Shown here one piece after another: positions 55,069 to 62,246 of a stretch of DNA of 64,000 nucleotides. The notes beneath the pieces were generated by a model. It saw nothing but the letters and a program-made list of their open reading frames with translations, was not told the DNA's origin and did no database searches. Positions within the stretch are counted from its first letter, which is position 1. The number at the start of each line of letters is the position of its first letter. This stretch comes from Lutibacter profundi (lineage in GTDB: Bacteria; Bacteroidota; Bacteroidia; Flavobacteriales; Flavobacteriaceae). Made by a program: the position numbers and the translations under genes. The stretch covers positions 2,014,001 to 2,078,000 of the forward strand of contig NZ_CP013355.1 of NCBI RefSeq assembly GCF_001543325.1, given 5' to 3'.

Positions 55069-55378
55069 ATGAAAAGAAAAGAAAAGAAAAGAAAAGAAAC
55101 AACAAACTTTTAAAAAGGTAATATTCCTACTTGGAATATCCCTACTGCTATGGAATTGTAACAAAGAAGAAATAGGATATTTAGAGAATAGCGAAGCTAA
55201 AATAAGGCATATCTCTTATAGCGATTTTAAGGCTAAGGATAATTTTTCGCTATTAATTAACAAAATAGAACACAAATACTTTGATAGGTTAAAAGAAGCA
55301 GAAAAAAATAAATTTCAAGGAAAAACTGTTTATTCTACTAACAGTACTTTTTATATCCAAACCGATTTAATATATTGA
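55069..55378 (+). pseudogene. effector copy 1, N-terminal part, phase-OFF
   Basis: ATG 55069 is followed by five GAAAA units and runs out of frame into a stop after 14 codons. The lipoprotein frame (KKVIFLLGISLLLWNC then NKEE) has no start here, because a TGA precedes it at 55070. The C-x-K-(D/E)2 pattern after the cysteine fits a flavobacterial surface-lipoprotein signal. The frame ends at TGA 55376, one base out of register with the effector body that continues from 55371. As read, this copy cannot make a full protein. Confidence 0.7.
55071..55095 (+). repeat. (GAAAA)5 pentanucleotide tract, copy 1
   Basis: Five perfect GAAAA units overlap the start codon's G and are followed by GAAAC. With five units neither the ATG at 55069 nor the upstream TTG at 55032 is in frame with the signal peptide. 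Confidence 0.9.
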
Positions 55379-56801
55379 AACCATTAAAGACGCTATTACG
55401 AATTATACATTTAAAATTGAAAGACCTCAAATAGAGAATATTAAAACAGAAAATTTAATTGTTTCTTTAAATAACAATACAAATGAAATTAAGTTATATC
55501 TTCTTGAAATGAATGAAAGTGATATTCAAAATGATATAAAGTTTTATCCATTAGATATAAACACAATAGACAGTGATGCTCTTTTTTCAAATAAAACAGC
55601 AATGATTAATGGAGTAGCTGTAACAGTACCTGATTGTACAACTATTTATTATCTCCCTTGTAATGGAATTCAAAATGCAGATGGTCACGCAGGAACTACC
55701 AACTGTGATGGTAGCACTACTATTTTAGATTTCTCTAATTGCGGTACAGGTTACGATGATGATGCTTCATCTTATGGCGGCGGAGGAATAGGAGCTCCTA
55801 ACCCTACAGATAACTCTTCAACAAGTGGTGGAGGAACAGGAAGTACTACCAACACATCTAATAACAATGAACTTATTGAAGGAGCTATTGGTATTATAAG
55901 GTATAATACTACTGCAGCAAGTGCATTAAAAAACAACCTCCTATTAACTTCTAATCAAATAGCTTGGATAGGAGATTCTAAAAATAATACCGAAGTTACC
56001 CTTATTTTTAACTTCTTAGAAAAAAATAAAATTGGTGAGGATTATACCTCTGAAGCTAAAAATTTTGCTAAACTTGCTGTTGAAGCTTATGATAATGGTG
56101 GTGATGTGGATTGGGTGGATATGATTATTAATAATCTTTCTCCTAAAGCTGATTGTGTGTATCAAAAGTTAAAAAGTAATAGTACAGGTTTCAAAAATGC
56201 AATTAAGAAGTTTGATGGAGAATTTCCTGTAAGTCATTTAAATTTTATAATGGAAGATTTAGGTAATACAAGAGCGCAAACTCAAGCTCCTGACAATTAT
56301 ATTAATACTACTTCTGCTGATTATATCATTACAATTGCTCTAAATAATAATTCAAATATTCATGGTGTAAAATATAGACCAAATCTTATGACAGCCAAAA
56401 CAATTGTTCATGAGGTTATACACGCTGAAATGTATAGGAAATTATTGTCTTTAGCTAATCAGGGACATTTGAGTTTTACTGGTTGGACAATTCAACAGCA
56501 AAAAGATTATATGATAAGTATTAAAAATAATTTTCCTGGAATTTATGACTACTATAGAAGGTATAAAAATTGGCAGCATCAACAGATGGCTACACATTAT
56601 AGACAAACAATTGCTAACATTTTAAAAGAGTTTGATAATTCACTAAATACTGACCAGTTTTACATGGATTTAGCTTGGGAAGGATTGGATAAGACAAGTA
56701 TAGTAGGATGGCAAGATGGTGTTTCAGAAAATGATAAAATTAGAATACTAAAAGTAATTTCAGATTACATAAATATAAATAAAAATGAAAATTGTCAATA
56801 A
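55371..56801 (+). CDS. effector copy 1 body with HEVIH metallopeptidase-like domain
   Basis: The frame opens right after a TAA at 55368-55370 and the first ATG is at 55509 (430 residues from there). A conserved N-domain (DINTIDSDALFSNK, CNGIQNADGHAGTTNC) leads to a Gly/Ser/Asn linker, then GAIGIIRYNTTAASALKNN. The variable C-terminal region contains TAKTIVHEVIHAEM, the HExxH zinc-protease motif, then NWQHQQMATHYRQTI and LAWEGLDKTS, ending NENCQ. I infer a secreted or surface zinc metallopeptidase toxin or effector. The following small gene overlaps its end by 17 bases, as immunity genes often do. Confidence 0.7.
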   Translation, partial: YIETIKDAITNYTFKIERPQIENIKTENLIVSLNNNTNEIKLYLLEMNESDIQNDIKFYPLDINTIDSDALFSNKTAMINGVAVTVPDCTTIYYLPCNGIQNADGHAGTTNCDGSTTILDFSNCGTGYDDDASSYGGGGIGAPNPTDNSSTSGGGTGSTTNTSNNNELIEGAIGIIRYNTTAASALKNNLLLTSNQIAWIGDSKNNTEVTLIFNFLEKNKIGEDYTSEAKNFAKLAVEAYDNGGDVDWVDMIINNLSPKADCVYQKLKSNSTGFKNAIKKFDGEFPVSHLNFIMEDLGNTRAQTQAPDNYINTTSADYIITIALNNNSNIHGVKYRPNLMTAKTIVHEVIHAEMYRKLLSLANQGHLSFTGWTIQQQKDYMISIKNNFPGIYDYYRRYKNWQHQQMATHYRQTIANILKEFDNSLNTDQFYMDLAWEGLDKTSIVGWQDGVSENDKIRILKVISDYININKNENCQ

Positions 56802-57261
56802 TATAAAATATAAAATATTAATGCTTTTCTTAATCAGTACTATAAATTGTATTTCTCAATCTAAAAAAGAAACAGTTTACATACTATTCGATGGAAACAG
56901 TAAGGAGAAATGTAGATTAGAAGTAGAATATTCATCGGACAATGATGGTAGACTTGATGGTTATCAAACAGTAAATAAGTATCGAAAAAAATATAAGAAT
57001 AATAGAATTATATTCGAAATTTATAATGAAAATTTTGTTTTTGATAAACAAAAATTTGAACCGGATACATGTAGCGTTCAAAATTTTAATAAAATAAAAC
57101 TTGAGACAATCGAAAGTATTAACAAAAAAGTAAAAGATTCAGATTTAGGCTATCTTTTTAAGAATTCTCTTTTTAATAAAATTTATCTTGTCGAGAAAAT
57201 ATCTGAAACTAGAATAATTAAATATGAAGTTTATTGGGCTGGAGAATTGACTTCTGAATAA
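56785..57261 (+). CDS. exported immunity-like protein 1
   Basis: The 158-residue protein has a signal peptide (about 1-25) and a small alpha/beta domain with ETVYILFDGNSKEKC and a C-terminal KIYLVEKISETRIIKYEV. The last motif recurs in the proteins at 60452 and 61542, so they form a family. It overlaps the metallopeptidase-like effector gene by 17 bases, which suggests translational coupling. An immunity role in the periplasm or outer membrane is inferred, not shown. Confidence 0.6.
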   Translation: MKIVNNIKYKILMLFLISTINCISQSKKETVYILFDGNSKEKCRLEVEYSSDNDGRLDGYQTVNKYRKKYKNNRIIFEIYNENFVFDKQKFEPDTCSVQNFNKIKLETIESINKKVKDSDLGYLFKNSLFNKIYLVEKISETRIIKYEVYWAGELTSE

Positions 57262-57274
57262 TAAAGTTGAGTAG

Positions 57275-57485
57275 GTAAAGGTGGAAATCCAACACAAATA
57301 TATGACTGATTACTATAGAATTTCGATTGAAGAAGGTTTAAGGGAATCCTCCACGTGGAAAGGTTGTTCCACATATTCACCTCCAAGTCTTTAATTCAAA
57401 TTGGTCTCAAAGTTTGGATCCAGCAAATTATTTACAAACAAAGTTCGATTCTAACTACAACCCAATATCTAATAATTGTCAATAA
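57275..57485 (+). pseudogene. detached effector tails (metallopeptidase tail fused to PHIH tail)
   Basis: A first piece, read from 57275, contains IQHKYMTDYYRISIEEGLRE and aligns with WQHQQMATHYRQTIANILKE of the effector at 55371. From 57342 another frame gives GNPPRGKVVPHIHLQVFNSN, then DPANYLQTKFD and a closing ISNNCQ. Its PHIH motif and the CQ ending shared with other effectors suggest a second toxin tail. No start codon or N-terminal domain is present, so it is a displaced cassette end. Confidence 0.55.
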
Positions 57486-57496
57486 AAATTTATATT

Positions 57497-57963
57497 ATGA
57501 AAAAATAATTTTAATATTTAGCATATTAATAGTGAGTTTTACCTGTAAAGCACAGGATAATACCATAAATTATAATGAATTAACTATAAATGACATTAAT
57601 TTTCTAGGGAATAATGTTAGTTTAGTAATTCAACATCTAGGTCAACCAAATACTATTGAAGAGTATTACTTTGAAATGCAAGATGTAATGTCACAAAAAT
57701 ATAAATATAATGACATTATATTTACAGTAATAAACAATAGAACTTATTCATTTGAAATTATAGGGAGTAATTATACTTTTACAAGTAATAATATAAATGT
57801 GGGAGATAATATTAACAAGTTACAACCCATCTATCCATTAAGTTTTACAAGTAAGAGTTCAGATGCATTATCTTTAGATTTTGTCGATATGGATAGGTTC
57901 ATTATAATTTCTTTTAATTCTATAAATAACATAATTGATAAAATAGAAACATATAGTTATTAA
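57497..57963 (+). pseudogene. exported immunity-like protein 2, frameshifted in its signal peptide
   Basis: ATG 57497 is followed by six A and then TAA. One more A would give MKKIILIFSILIVSFTCKAQ, a good signal peptide, continuing in the open frame to 57963 (YNELTINDINFLGNN...IDKIETYSY). The mature domain of about 135 residues is not recognised. Its place right after the PHIH tail suggests it was that toxin's immunity protein. The single-base defect could be real or a homopolymer reading error. Confidence 0.5.
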
Positions 57964-57999
57964 TAATACAAAAACCACAACCACATATATAAAAAACAG

Positions 58000-58035
58000 C
58001 AGAAAAGTGTCATACCAAAACCTGATACTTTTCTG
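58000..58035 (+). terminator. hairpin/terminator before 5' module copy 2
   Basis: CAGAAAAGTGTC and GATACTTTTCTG form a 12-base stem. The same structure, with small base changes that keep pairing by wobble, occurs at 62935-62970 before copy 3. Confidence 0.6.
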
Positions 58036-58226
58036 TTAACTTTATAAACTAGACGAAAAAATCACAACGAATTAACCTGCTACTGTTCATTTACTCACCG
58101 TTTTGGTCTATACTTCGACAGAAACAAAAACAGAAAAATTGCATTACAACACTAACAAATAGTAAGCATTTACCATACATATTTTACGGTTTTACCCTAC
58201 AACAAAATGAAATATTTTAAGTATTC

Positions 58227-58568
58227 TTGAAAATTAAAAATAAACACTTAAATTTAAACTTTTATGAAAAGAAAAGAAAAGAAAAGAAACAACAAACTTT
58301 TAAAAAGGTAATATTCCTACTTGGAATATCCCTACTGCTATGGAATTGTAACAAAGAAGAAATAGGATATTTAGAGAATAGCGAAGCTAAAATAAGGCAT
58401 ATCTCTTATAGCGATTTTAAGGCTAAGGATAATTTTTCGCTATTAATTAACAAAGTAGAACACAAATACTTTGACAGGTTAAAAGAAGTAGAAAAAAATA
58501 AATTTCAAGGAAAAACTGTTTATTCTACTAACAGTACTTTTTATATCCAAACCGATTTAATATATTGA
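58227..58568 (+). CDS. effector copy 2, N-terminal part (TTG frame open with 4 repeat units)
   Basis: With four GAAAA units the upstream TTG 58227 is in frame with the lipoprotein signal peptide (KKVIFLLGISLLLWNC, then NKEE), while the ATG at 58264 is out of frame and stops after 15 codons. From the TTG the signal has a very long basic n-region. The product would be 113 residues because of the same TGA frameshift as in copy 1 (58566-58568). Loss of one repeat unit would put the ATG in frame instead. Confidence 0.6.
   Translation: MKIKNKHLNLNFYEKKRKEKKQQTFKKVIFLLGISLLLWNCNKEEIGYLENSEAKIRHISYSDFKAKDNFSLLINKVEHKYFDRLKEVEKNKFQGKTVYSTNSTFYIQTDLIY
58266..58285 (+). repeat. (GAAAA)4 pentanucleotide tract, copy 2
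   Basis: Four perfect units followed by GAAAC. The copy-number difference from copy 1 (five units) within one genome is direct evidence that the tract changes length. Confidence 0.9.
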
Positions 58569-58757
58569 AACCATTAAAGACGCTATTACGAATTATACAT
58601 TTAAAATAGAAAGACCTCAAATAGAGAATATTAAAACAGAAAATTTAATTGTTTCTTTAAATAACAATACAAATGAAATTAAGTTATATCTTCTTGAAAT
58701 GAATGAAAGTGATATTCAAAATGATATAAAGTTTTATCCATTAGTTACCATATATAT

Positions 58758-59585
58758 ATGAAAAAAATTTTGCTACTTATACTTGCCCTTATGTTAATTA
58801 AATGTTCAAATCTAAAGTATTTGGATGCTTATAATGGGTTGAAAGGGAAACCAAAAATGATAGAATCAACAACTTACAAAATTAATTTTATTGACAGTTT
58901 AGAAAATGAAATAGTTGCTTTCAAAATAATGTTTCATTTTGATTCAAAAGGGCGAATTCTAAAATGCCCACATTTAAATAAAGATGGGACAATAGGCTAT
59001 GGTGAAACAAAGTATATTTATGACAAAAAAGGTAATATGATTGAATATATAAGATATGGTAAAGATAGTTTTGTAAATATTCAAAATAAATATGAATATA
59101 ATAAGTATGGAAAACTATTAAAGAGAGAATCTTATTTTAATGGAAACATAAAAGCTATAACTAAATATAATTATGATATAAATAATAGAGAAGCAAGGAT
59201 AATAATGAGAAATAGTGATGGCTCTTTTAGAGATAATGCACTAGAGAAATATGATAGAAACTGGAATGATACTGAGTTAATTAGTTATGATAGTTTAGGA
59301 AATCAAAAATCTAGAATTGAATTTGAATATGACAAAAGAGGGAATAAATATTTATATAAATATTACAGTTCAAAAAACGAATTATATAAAATTTCCAAAA
59401 CAATATTTAACGAATATAATGATCCTATTTGGGCAAGTAGTATTCAATTTTCAAGTAAAGATACTATAAAAGGAAAGGTAACTGAATTCAAATATTTGTA
59501 CGATACTAAAAATAATCCAATTGAAGAAAAATCAATTGTTAATGGAAAAACAGTTTGGATTACTAGAAATAATATTATGTATTAA
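58758..59585 (+). CDS. cassette-borne lipoprotein with YD/RHS-like repeats
   Basis: The 275-residue protein has a lipoprotein signal (LILALMLIKC, Cys16). It is built of repeated short beta hairpins with FHFDSKGRILK, YIYDKKGNMIEY, YEYNKYGKLLKR, FEYDKRGNKY and YLYDTKNNPIEE, the Y-x-Y-D-x-x-G-N pattern of RHS/YD repeats. It is the sole cargo of the cassette and starts 13 bases from its left end, as integron cassettes do. The function may be surface binding or toxin-like; it is unknown. Confidence 0.8.
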   Translation: MKKILLLILALMLIKCSNLKYLDAYNGLKGKPKMIESTTYKINFIDSLENEIVAFKIMFHFDSKGRILKCPHLNKDGTIGYGETKYIYDKKGNMIEYIRYGKDSFVNIQNKYEYNKYGKLLKRESYFNGNIKAITKYNYDINNREARIIMRNSDGSFRDNALEKYDRNWNDTELISYDSLGNQKSRIEFEYDKRGNKYLYKYYSSKNELYKISKTIFNEYNDPIWASSIQFSSKDTIKGKVTEFKYLYDTKNNPIEEKSIVNGKTVWITRNNIMY

Positions 59586-59591
59586 ATACAT

Positions 59592-59718
59592 ATGGTAACA
59601 CCTCATAAAATTTATGCTTACATTTAAACTAAATAACAAACTGACAAACATTCAACTAACGATTTGCTACAACCGAAAAATCTCCGATTTTCCAGTCGCA
59701 CAAATCTTATAAAAGCCG
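59592..59718 (+). other. attC-like site of the second cassette
   Basis: ATGGTAAC, then ACC, then TCATAAAATTTATG form the left half; CACAAATCTTATAA, AAGCC and G form the right half, with the core completed by TTACCAT at 58745-58751. The central part differs from that of the ParDE cassette, but the long arms are nearly identical. Confidence 0.65.
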
Positions 59719-60452
59719 ATATAAACACAATAGACAGTGAAGCTCTTTTTTCAAATAAAACAGCAATGATTAATGGAGTAGCTGTAACAGTACCTGATTG
59801 TACAACTATTTATTATCTCCCTTGTAATGGAATTCAAAATGCAGATGGTCACGCAGGAACTACCAACTGTGATGGTAGCACTACTATTTTAGATTTCTCT
59901 AATTGCGGTACAGGTTACGATGATGATGCTTCATCTTATGGCGGAGGAGGAATAGGAGCTCCTAACCCTACAGATAACTCTTCAACAAGTGGTGGAGGAA
60001 CAGGGAGTACTACCAACACATCTAATAACAATGAACTTATTGAAGGAGCTATTGGTATTATAAGGTATGATACTACTGCAGCAAGTGCATTAAAAAACAA
60101 CCTCCTTTTAAGTTCTGCTCAAATAGCTTGGATAGGAGATTCTAAAAATAATACCGAAGTTACCCTTATTTATAACTTCTTAGAAGCAAATAAAATTGGT
60201 GAGGATTATACCTCTGAAGCTAAAAATTTTGCAGAACTTGCTGTAAATGCTTATATTAATAAAGGTACTGTGGATTATGTAGATAGAATTATTCTCGATC
60301 AAACTTTTGTAAACTCAGTAGCTAAAGCGGGTTTAAATAAAACCTCATATTTTAAAAGTTTAGATTCCACAACGCAAACTAATGTTTTAAATATGCATTC
60401 CTATTTGAAAGCTAATGGAAAGAAAATAACAAACGCTAAAACTTGTCAATAA
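59719..60452 (+). CDS. effector copy 2 body, metallopeptidase core deleted
   Basis: The sequence resumes at NTIDSEALFSNK and matches copy 1 almost exactly through the linker and GAIGIIRYDTTAASALKNN to about 60290. It then lacks the HEVIH region and continues with AGLNKTSYFKSL...NAKTCQ, which aligns with the last 40 residues of copy 1 (EGLDKTSIVGW...NENCQ). The frame is open through the attC-like site from TTG 59664. It is an N-domain joined to a bare tail, probably the result of an internal deletion. Confidence 0.65.
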
Positions 60453-60913
60453 TGAAAAATTGTATCCTAACACTACTTATTTTTCAATATCTTCTTGTTT
60501 CTTGTCAAAATAAAAAAGACTTATATCTTTTATTTAAAGAAGTACCTGAAAAAGTATATATAAATCCATCTCAAAAATCATTACAAGGTTTTGATATTTT
60601 TACTTATAGAGTTAAAATAGACAAAGATTATGAAGAGGAAATTTTCTTTAATACTGTTACTATAGAGGAAGAAAGAAAATACATTGACAGTAATGGTAAG
60701 TATAAAATTAAATTACATCAAAGAGTAATAGGTTTAGATAAATTGAAAAATTATAATGTAAAAGATTATAAATGGTTAGAAAAAACAATAAAGGATTTTA
60801 CTCCTTTCCAAGCGTTATATCAATTTTATGATAAAATTTATATTGTACAGAAAGATTCTATTTATAAAAAAGCGAGACTTACAGAAGTAGTTAATGTTGA
60901 AATTGTAGAATAA
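60452..60913 (+). CDS. immunity-like lipoprotein 3
   Basis: ATG 60452 overlaps the effector stop by one base (TAATG). The 153-residue protein has a lipoprotein signal (YLLVSC, Cys about 16) and a mature domain with KDLYLLFKEVPEKVY, a YNVKDYKWLEKTI motif and KIYIVQKDS. The VKDYKWL motif is shared with the protein at 61542. Its position directly after an effector gene fits an immunity protein. Confidence 0.6.
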   Translation: MKNCILTLLIFQYLLVSCQNKKDLYLLFKEVPEKVYINPSQKSLQGFDIFTYRVKIDKDYEEEIFFNTVTIEEERKYIDSNGKYKIKLHQRVIGLDKLKNYNVKDYKWLEKTIKDFTPFQALYQFYDKIYIVQKDSIYKKARLTEVVNVEIVE

Positions 60914-60922
60914 GTAGAGTAG

Positions 60923-61066
60923 GTAAAGGTGGAAATTTAACACAAATATATGACGGATTACTATAGAATTTCGATTGAAGAAGGTTTAAGGGAATACGCT
61001 ACTTTAATAGGTAACTCATATCAATGATATAAAGCTTTAGCTTGGCAAGGCTTAAAACAACATTAA
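60923..61066 (+). pseudogene. detached effector tail, decayed
   Basis: The sequence is very close to the tail at 57275 (HKYMTDYYRISIEEGLRE) and continues YATLIGNSYQ, a stop, then YKALAWQGLKQH and a final stop. It matches the THYRQTI...LAWEGL end of the metallopeptidase-like effector but carries in-frame TAA and TGA codons. Confidence 0.55.
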
Positions 61067-61080
61067 TTGAAAAATTTATT

Positions 61081-61506
61081 ATGAAATTTATATTTTGTCT
61101 CTTTCTGATTTGTTCATTAACATCTTATTCGCAAAATGGAAAAATTGTTAATATGTCATATAACTTGAATAATGAAATTATTAATGAAAATTATCGAAAA
61201 ATAATTGAGAAAAACGGAGAAATCACTTTTTATATTAAGGGAAATTATTTCAAGTATATTAAAAATTCAGAAATAATTAATGTACCACAAGATGAAATTG
61301 AAAAAATAAATTTCAAACCTCTTTCTGACTTAATTAGTTATAGAAATAAATTAATCAAAAAAAATAGTAAGGATTCTAAAAAAAACGGAAAACTAAAAAT
61401 TTTAGAAAACTCAGAGGTTTATAAACAGATTTATATATTTGAAAAGGAAAAAGGATTGATATTAAAATACCCTGTGACTTGGTTAGAAGTTATAGAATGT
61501 CAGTGA
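61081..61506 (+). CDS. exported immunity-like protein 4
   Basis: The start at ATG 61081 gives a clean signal peptide (MKFIFCLFLICSLTSYSQ). The 141-residue product has a basic mature domain (NGKIVNMSYNLNNEI...ILKYPVTWLEVIECQ). It follows the decayed effector tail by 14 bases. It shares no clear motif with the other small proteins, except that it pairs with a tail in the same way. Function inferred only from context. Confidence 0.5.
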   Translation: MKFIFCLFLICSLTSYSQNGKIVNMSYNLNNEIINENYRKIIEKNGEITFYIKGNYFKYIKNSEIINVPQDEIEKINFKPLSDLISYRNKLIKKNSKDSKKNGKLKILENSEVYKQIYIFEKEKGLILKYPVTWLEVIECQ

Positions 61507-61541
61507 AATTGAATAAAAAAACCAGCTAGCTGCCAACTCTA

Positions 61542-61985
61542 ATGAAACTCAAAATTGTAATTAATATAAAAAAAATAATTTTACTAGTAATTATAAGCTT
61601 AATTATAAATTCATGTGCATCTACTACTGATGTAGCAGAACATTCTGTACAGAAATATTATTTTTATTTTGACAAAACACATCCCAAAATGAGGACATAT
61701 GGAAAACCTTATGAATTAAGATATTTGTATGAAATAAATAACCCATATAACTCTGAACCTGTAATTTTCACCCCGAAAGATTCTATAGTTAAAAAAATAA
61801 GTATTAAAAAATTAAGAAACTATCATGTAAAAGACTACAAGTGGTTAAATAGTTTTAGTGGTTTAGATATAGATAAGTTTTTTTTAAAAAACACACCGAA
61901 GAAAGAATTTTATTTAATTGAAAAAATAGAGTCTCATAAAATATTATATTTAAGGAGCGTAGATTTTATTATGGAAATAGAATAG
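61542..61985 (+). CDS. immunity-like lipoprotein 5
   Basis: The 147-residue protein has a lipoprotein signal (LIINSC, Cys about 25) and contains KYYFYFDKTHPK, YHVKDYKWLNSFSG and KEFYLIEKIESHKILYL. These place it in the same family as the proteins at 56785 and 60452. It has no effector gene directly before it, so it looks like an extra immunity gene. Confidence 0.55.
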   Translation: MKLKIVINIKKIILLVIISLIINSCASTTDVAEHSVQKYYFYFDKTHPKMRTYGKPYELRYLYEINNPYNSEPVIFTPKDSIVKKISIKKLRNYHVKDYKWLNSFSGLDIDKFFLKNTPKKEFYLIEKIESHKILYLRSVDFIMEIE

Positions 61986-62006
61986 AATAGAGTAAAAGTC
62001 TAGTAA

Positions 62007-62246
62007 GTAAAGGAGGAAATCCAACATGAATATATGATGACCCATTATGTTACTCCTATCTCTCAGGCAATACGCAGATTGGATAATAATTCTTATCCTA
62101 TTGAATACTATTATGGTTTTGGTTGGTCAGGATTAGAGAGATATGGAATTCTAAATAATTTACTAACCGTACAAGAACAGGAATATAATGAAAGTCTAAA
62201 AAACAATGTGAATATAAACTCTACTTATGGCTCTAACTGCAATTAA
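62007..62246 (+). pseudogene. detached effector tail overlapping the next gene
   Basis: Open from 62007, it reads IQHEYMMTHYVTPISQAIRR, then GFGWSGLERYGILNNLL and ends GSNCN. It aligns with QHQQMATHYRQTI...LAWEGLDKTS...NENCQ of the full effector. It lacks the HExxH part and any N-domain. The following gene starts inside it (62227), as in the intact effector/immunity pair at 56785. Confidence 0.55.

Larger units (their letters stand above)
54900..55554 (+). repeat. 5' module copy 1 (leader, pentanucleotide tract, signal peptide, N-domain)
   Basis: This segment recurs nearly identical at 58109-58744, and its first part again at 63038-63288. It contains an AT-rich leader from TATACTTCGACAG, the (GAAAA)n tract at the ATG, the lipoprotein signal peptide and the first domain. 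Copy 1 has a small extra duplication in the leader near 54950. The repeats offer homology for recombination between loci. Confidence 0.85.
58109..58744 (+). repeat. 5' module copy 2
   Basis: Nearly identical to 54900-55554. It ends exactly where the cassette 58745-59718 is inserted, and the effector sequence resumes at 59719. Confidence 0.85.
58745..59718 (+). mobile_element. integron-type gene cassette carrying a lipoprotein gene
   Basis: Compared with copy 1, where TTAG is followed directly by ATATAAAC (55551-55562), copy 2 has 974 extra bases between the same G and ATATAAAC. The insert starts TTACCAT, holds one gene in the forward direction, then a 127-base conserved site beginning ATGGTAAC, and ends in G. 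The inverse core ATGGTAAC is the exact complement of the core GTTACCAT made by joining its ends. The site is shared with the ParDE cassette at 23135-23880. Confidence 0.78.

Noticed and set aside
57302-57394. Short frame MTDYYRIS... as an independent gene
   Set aside because: It aligns with the interior of the effector tail and has an open frame upstream without a start; treated as a detached tail.
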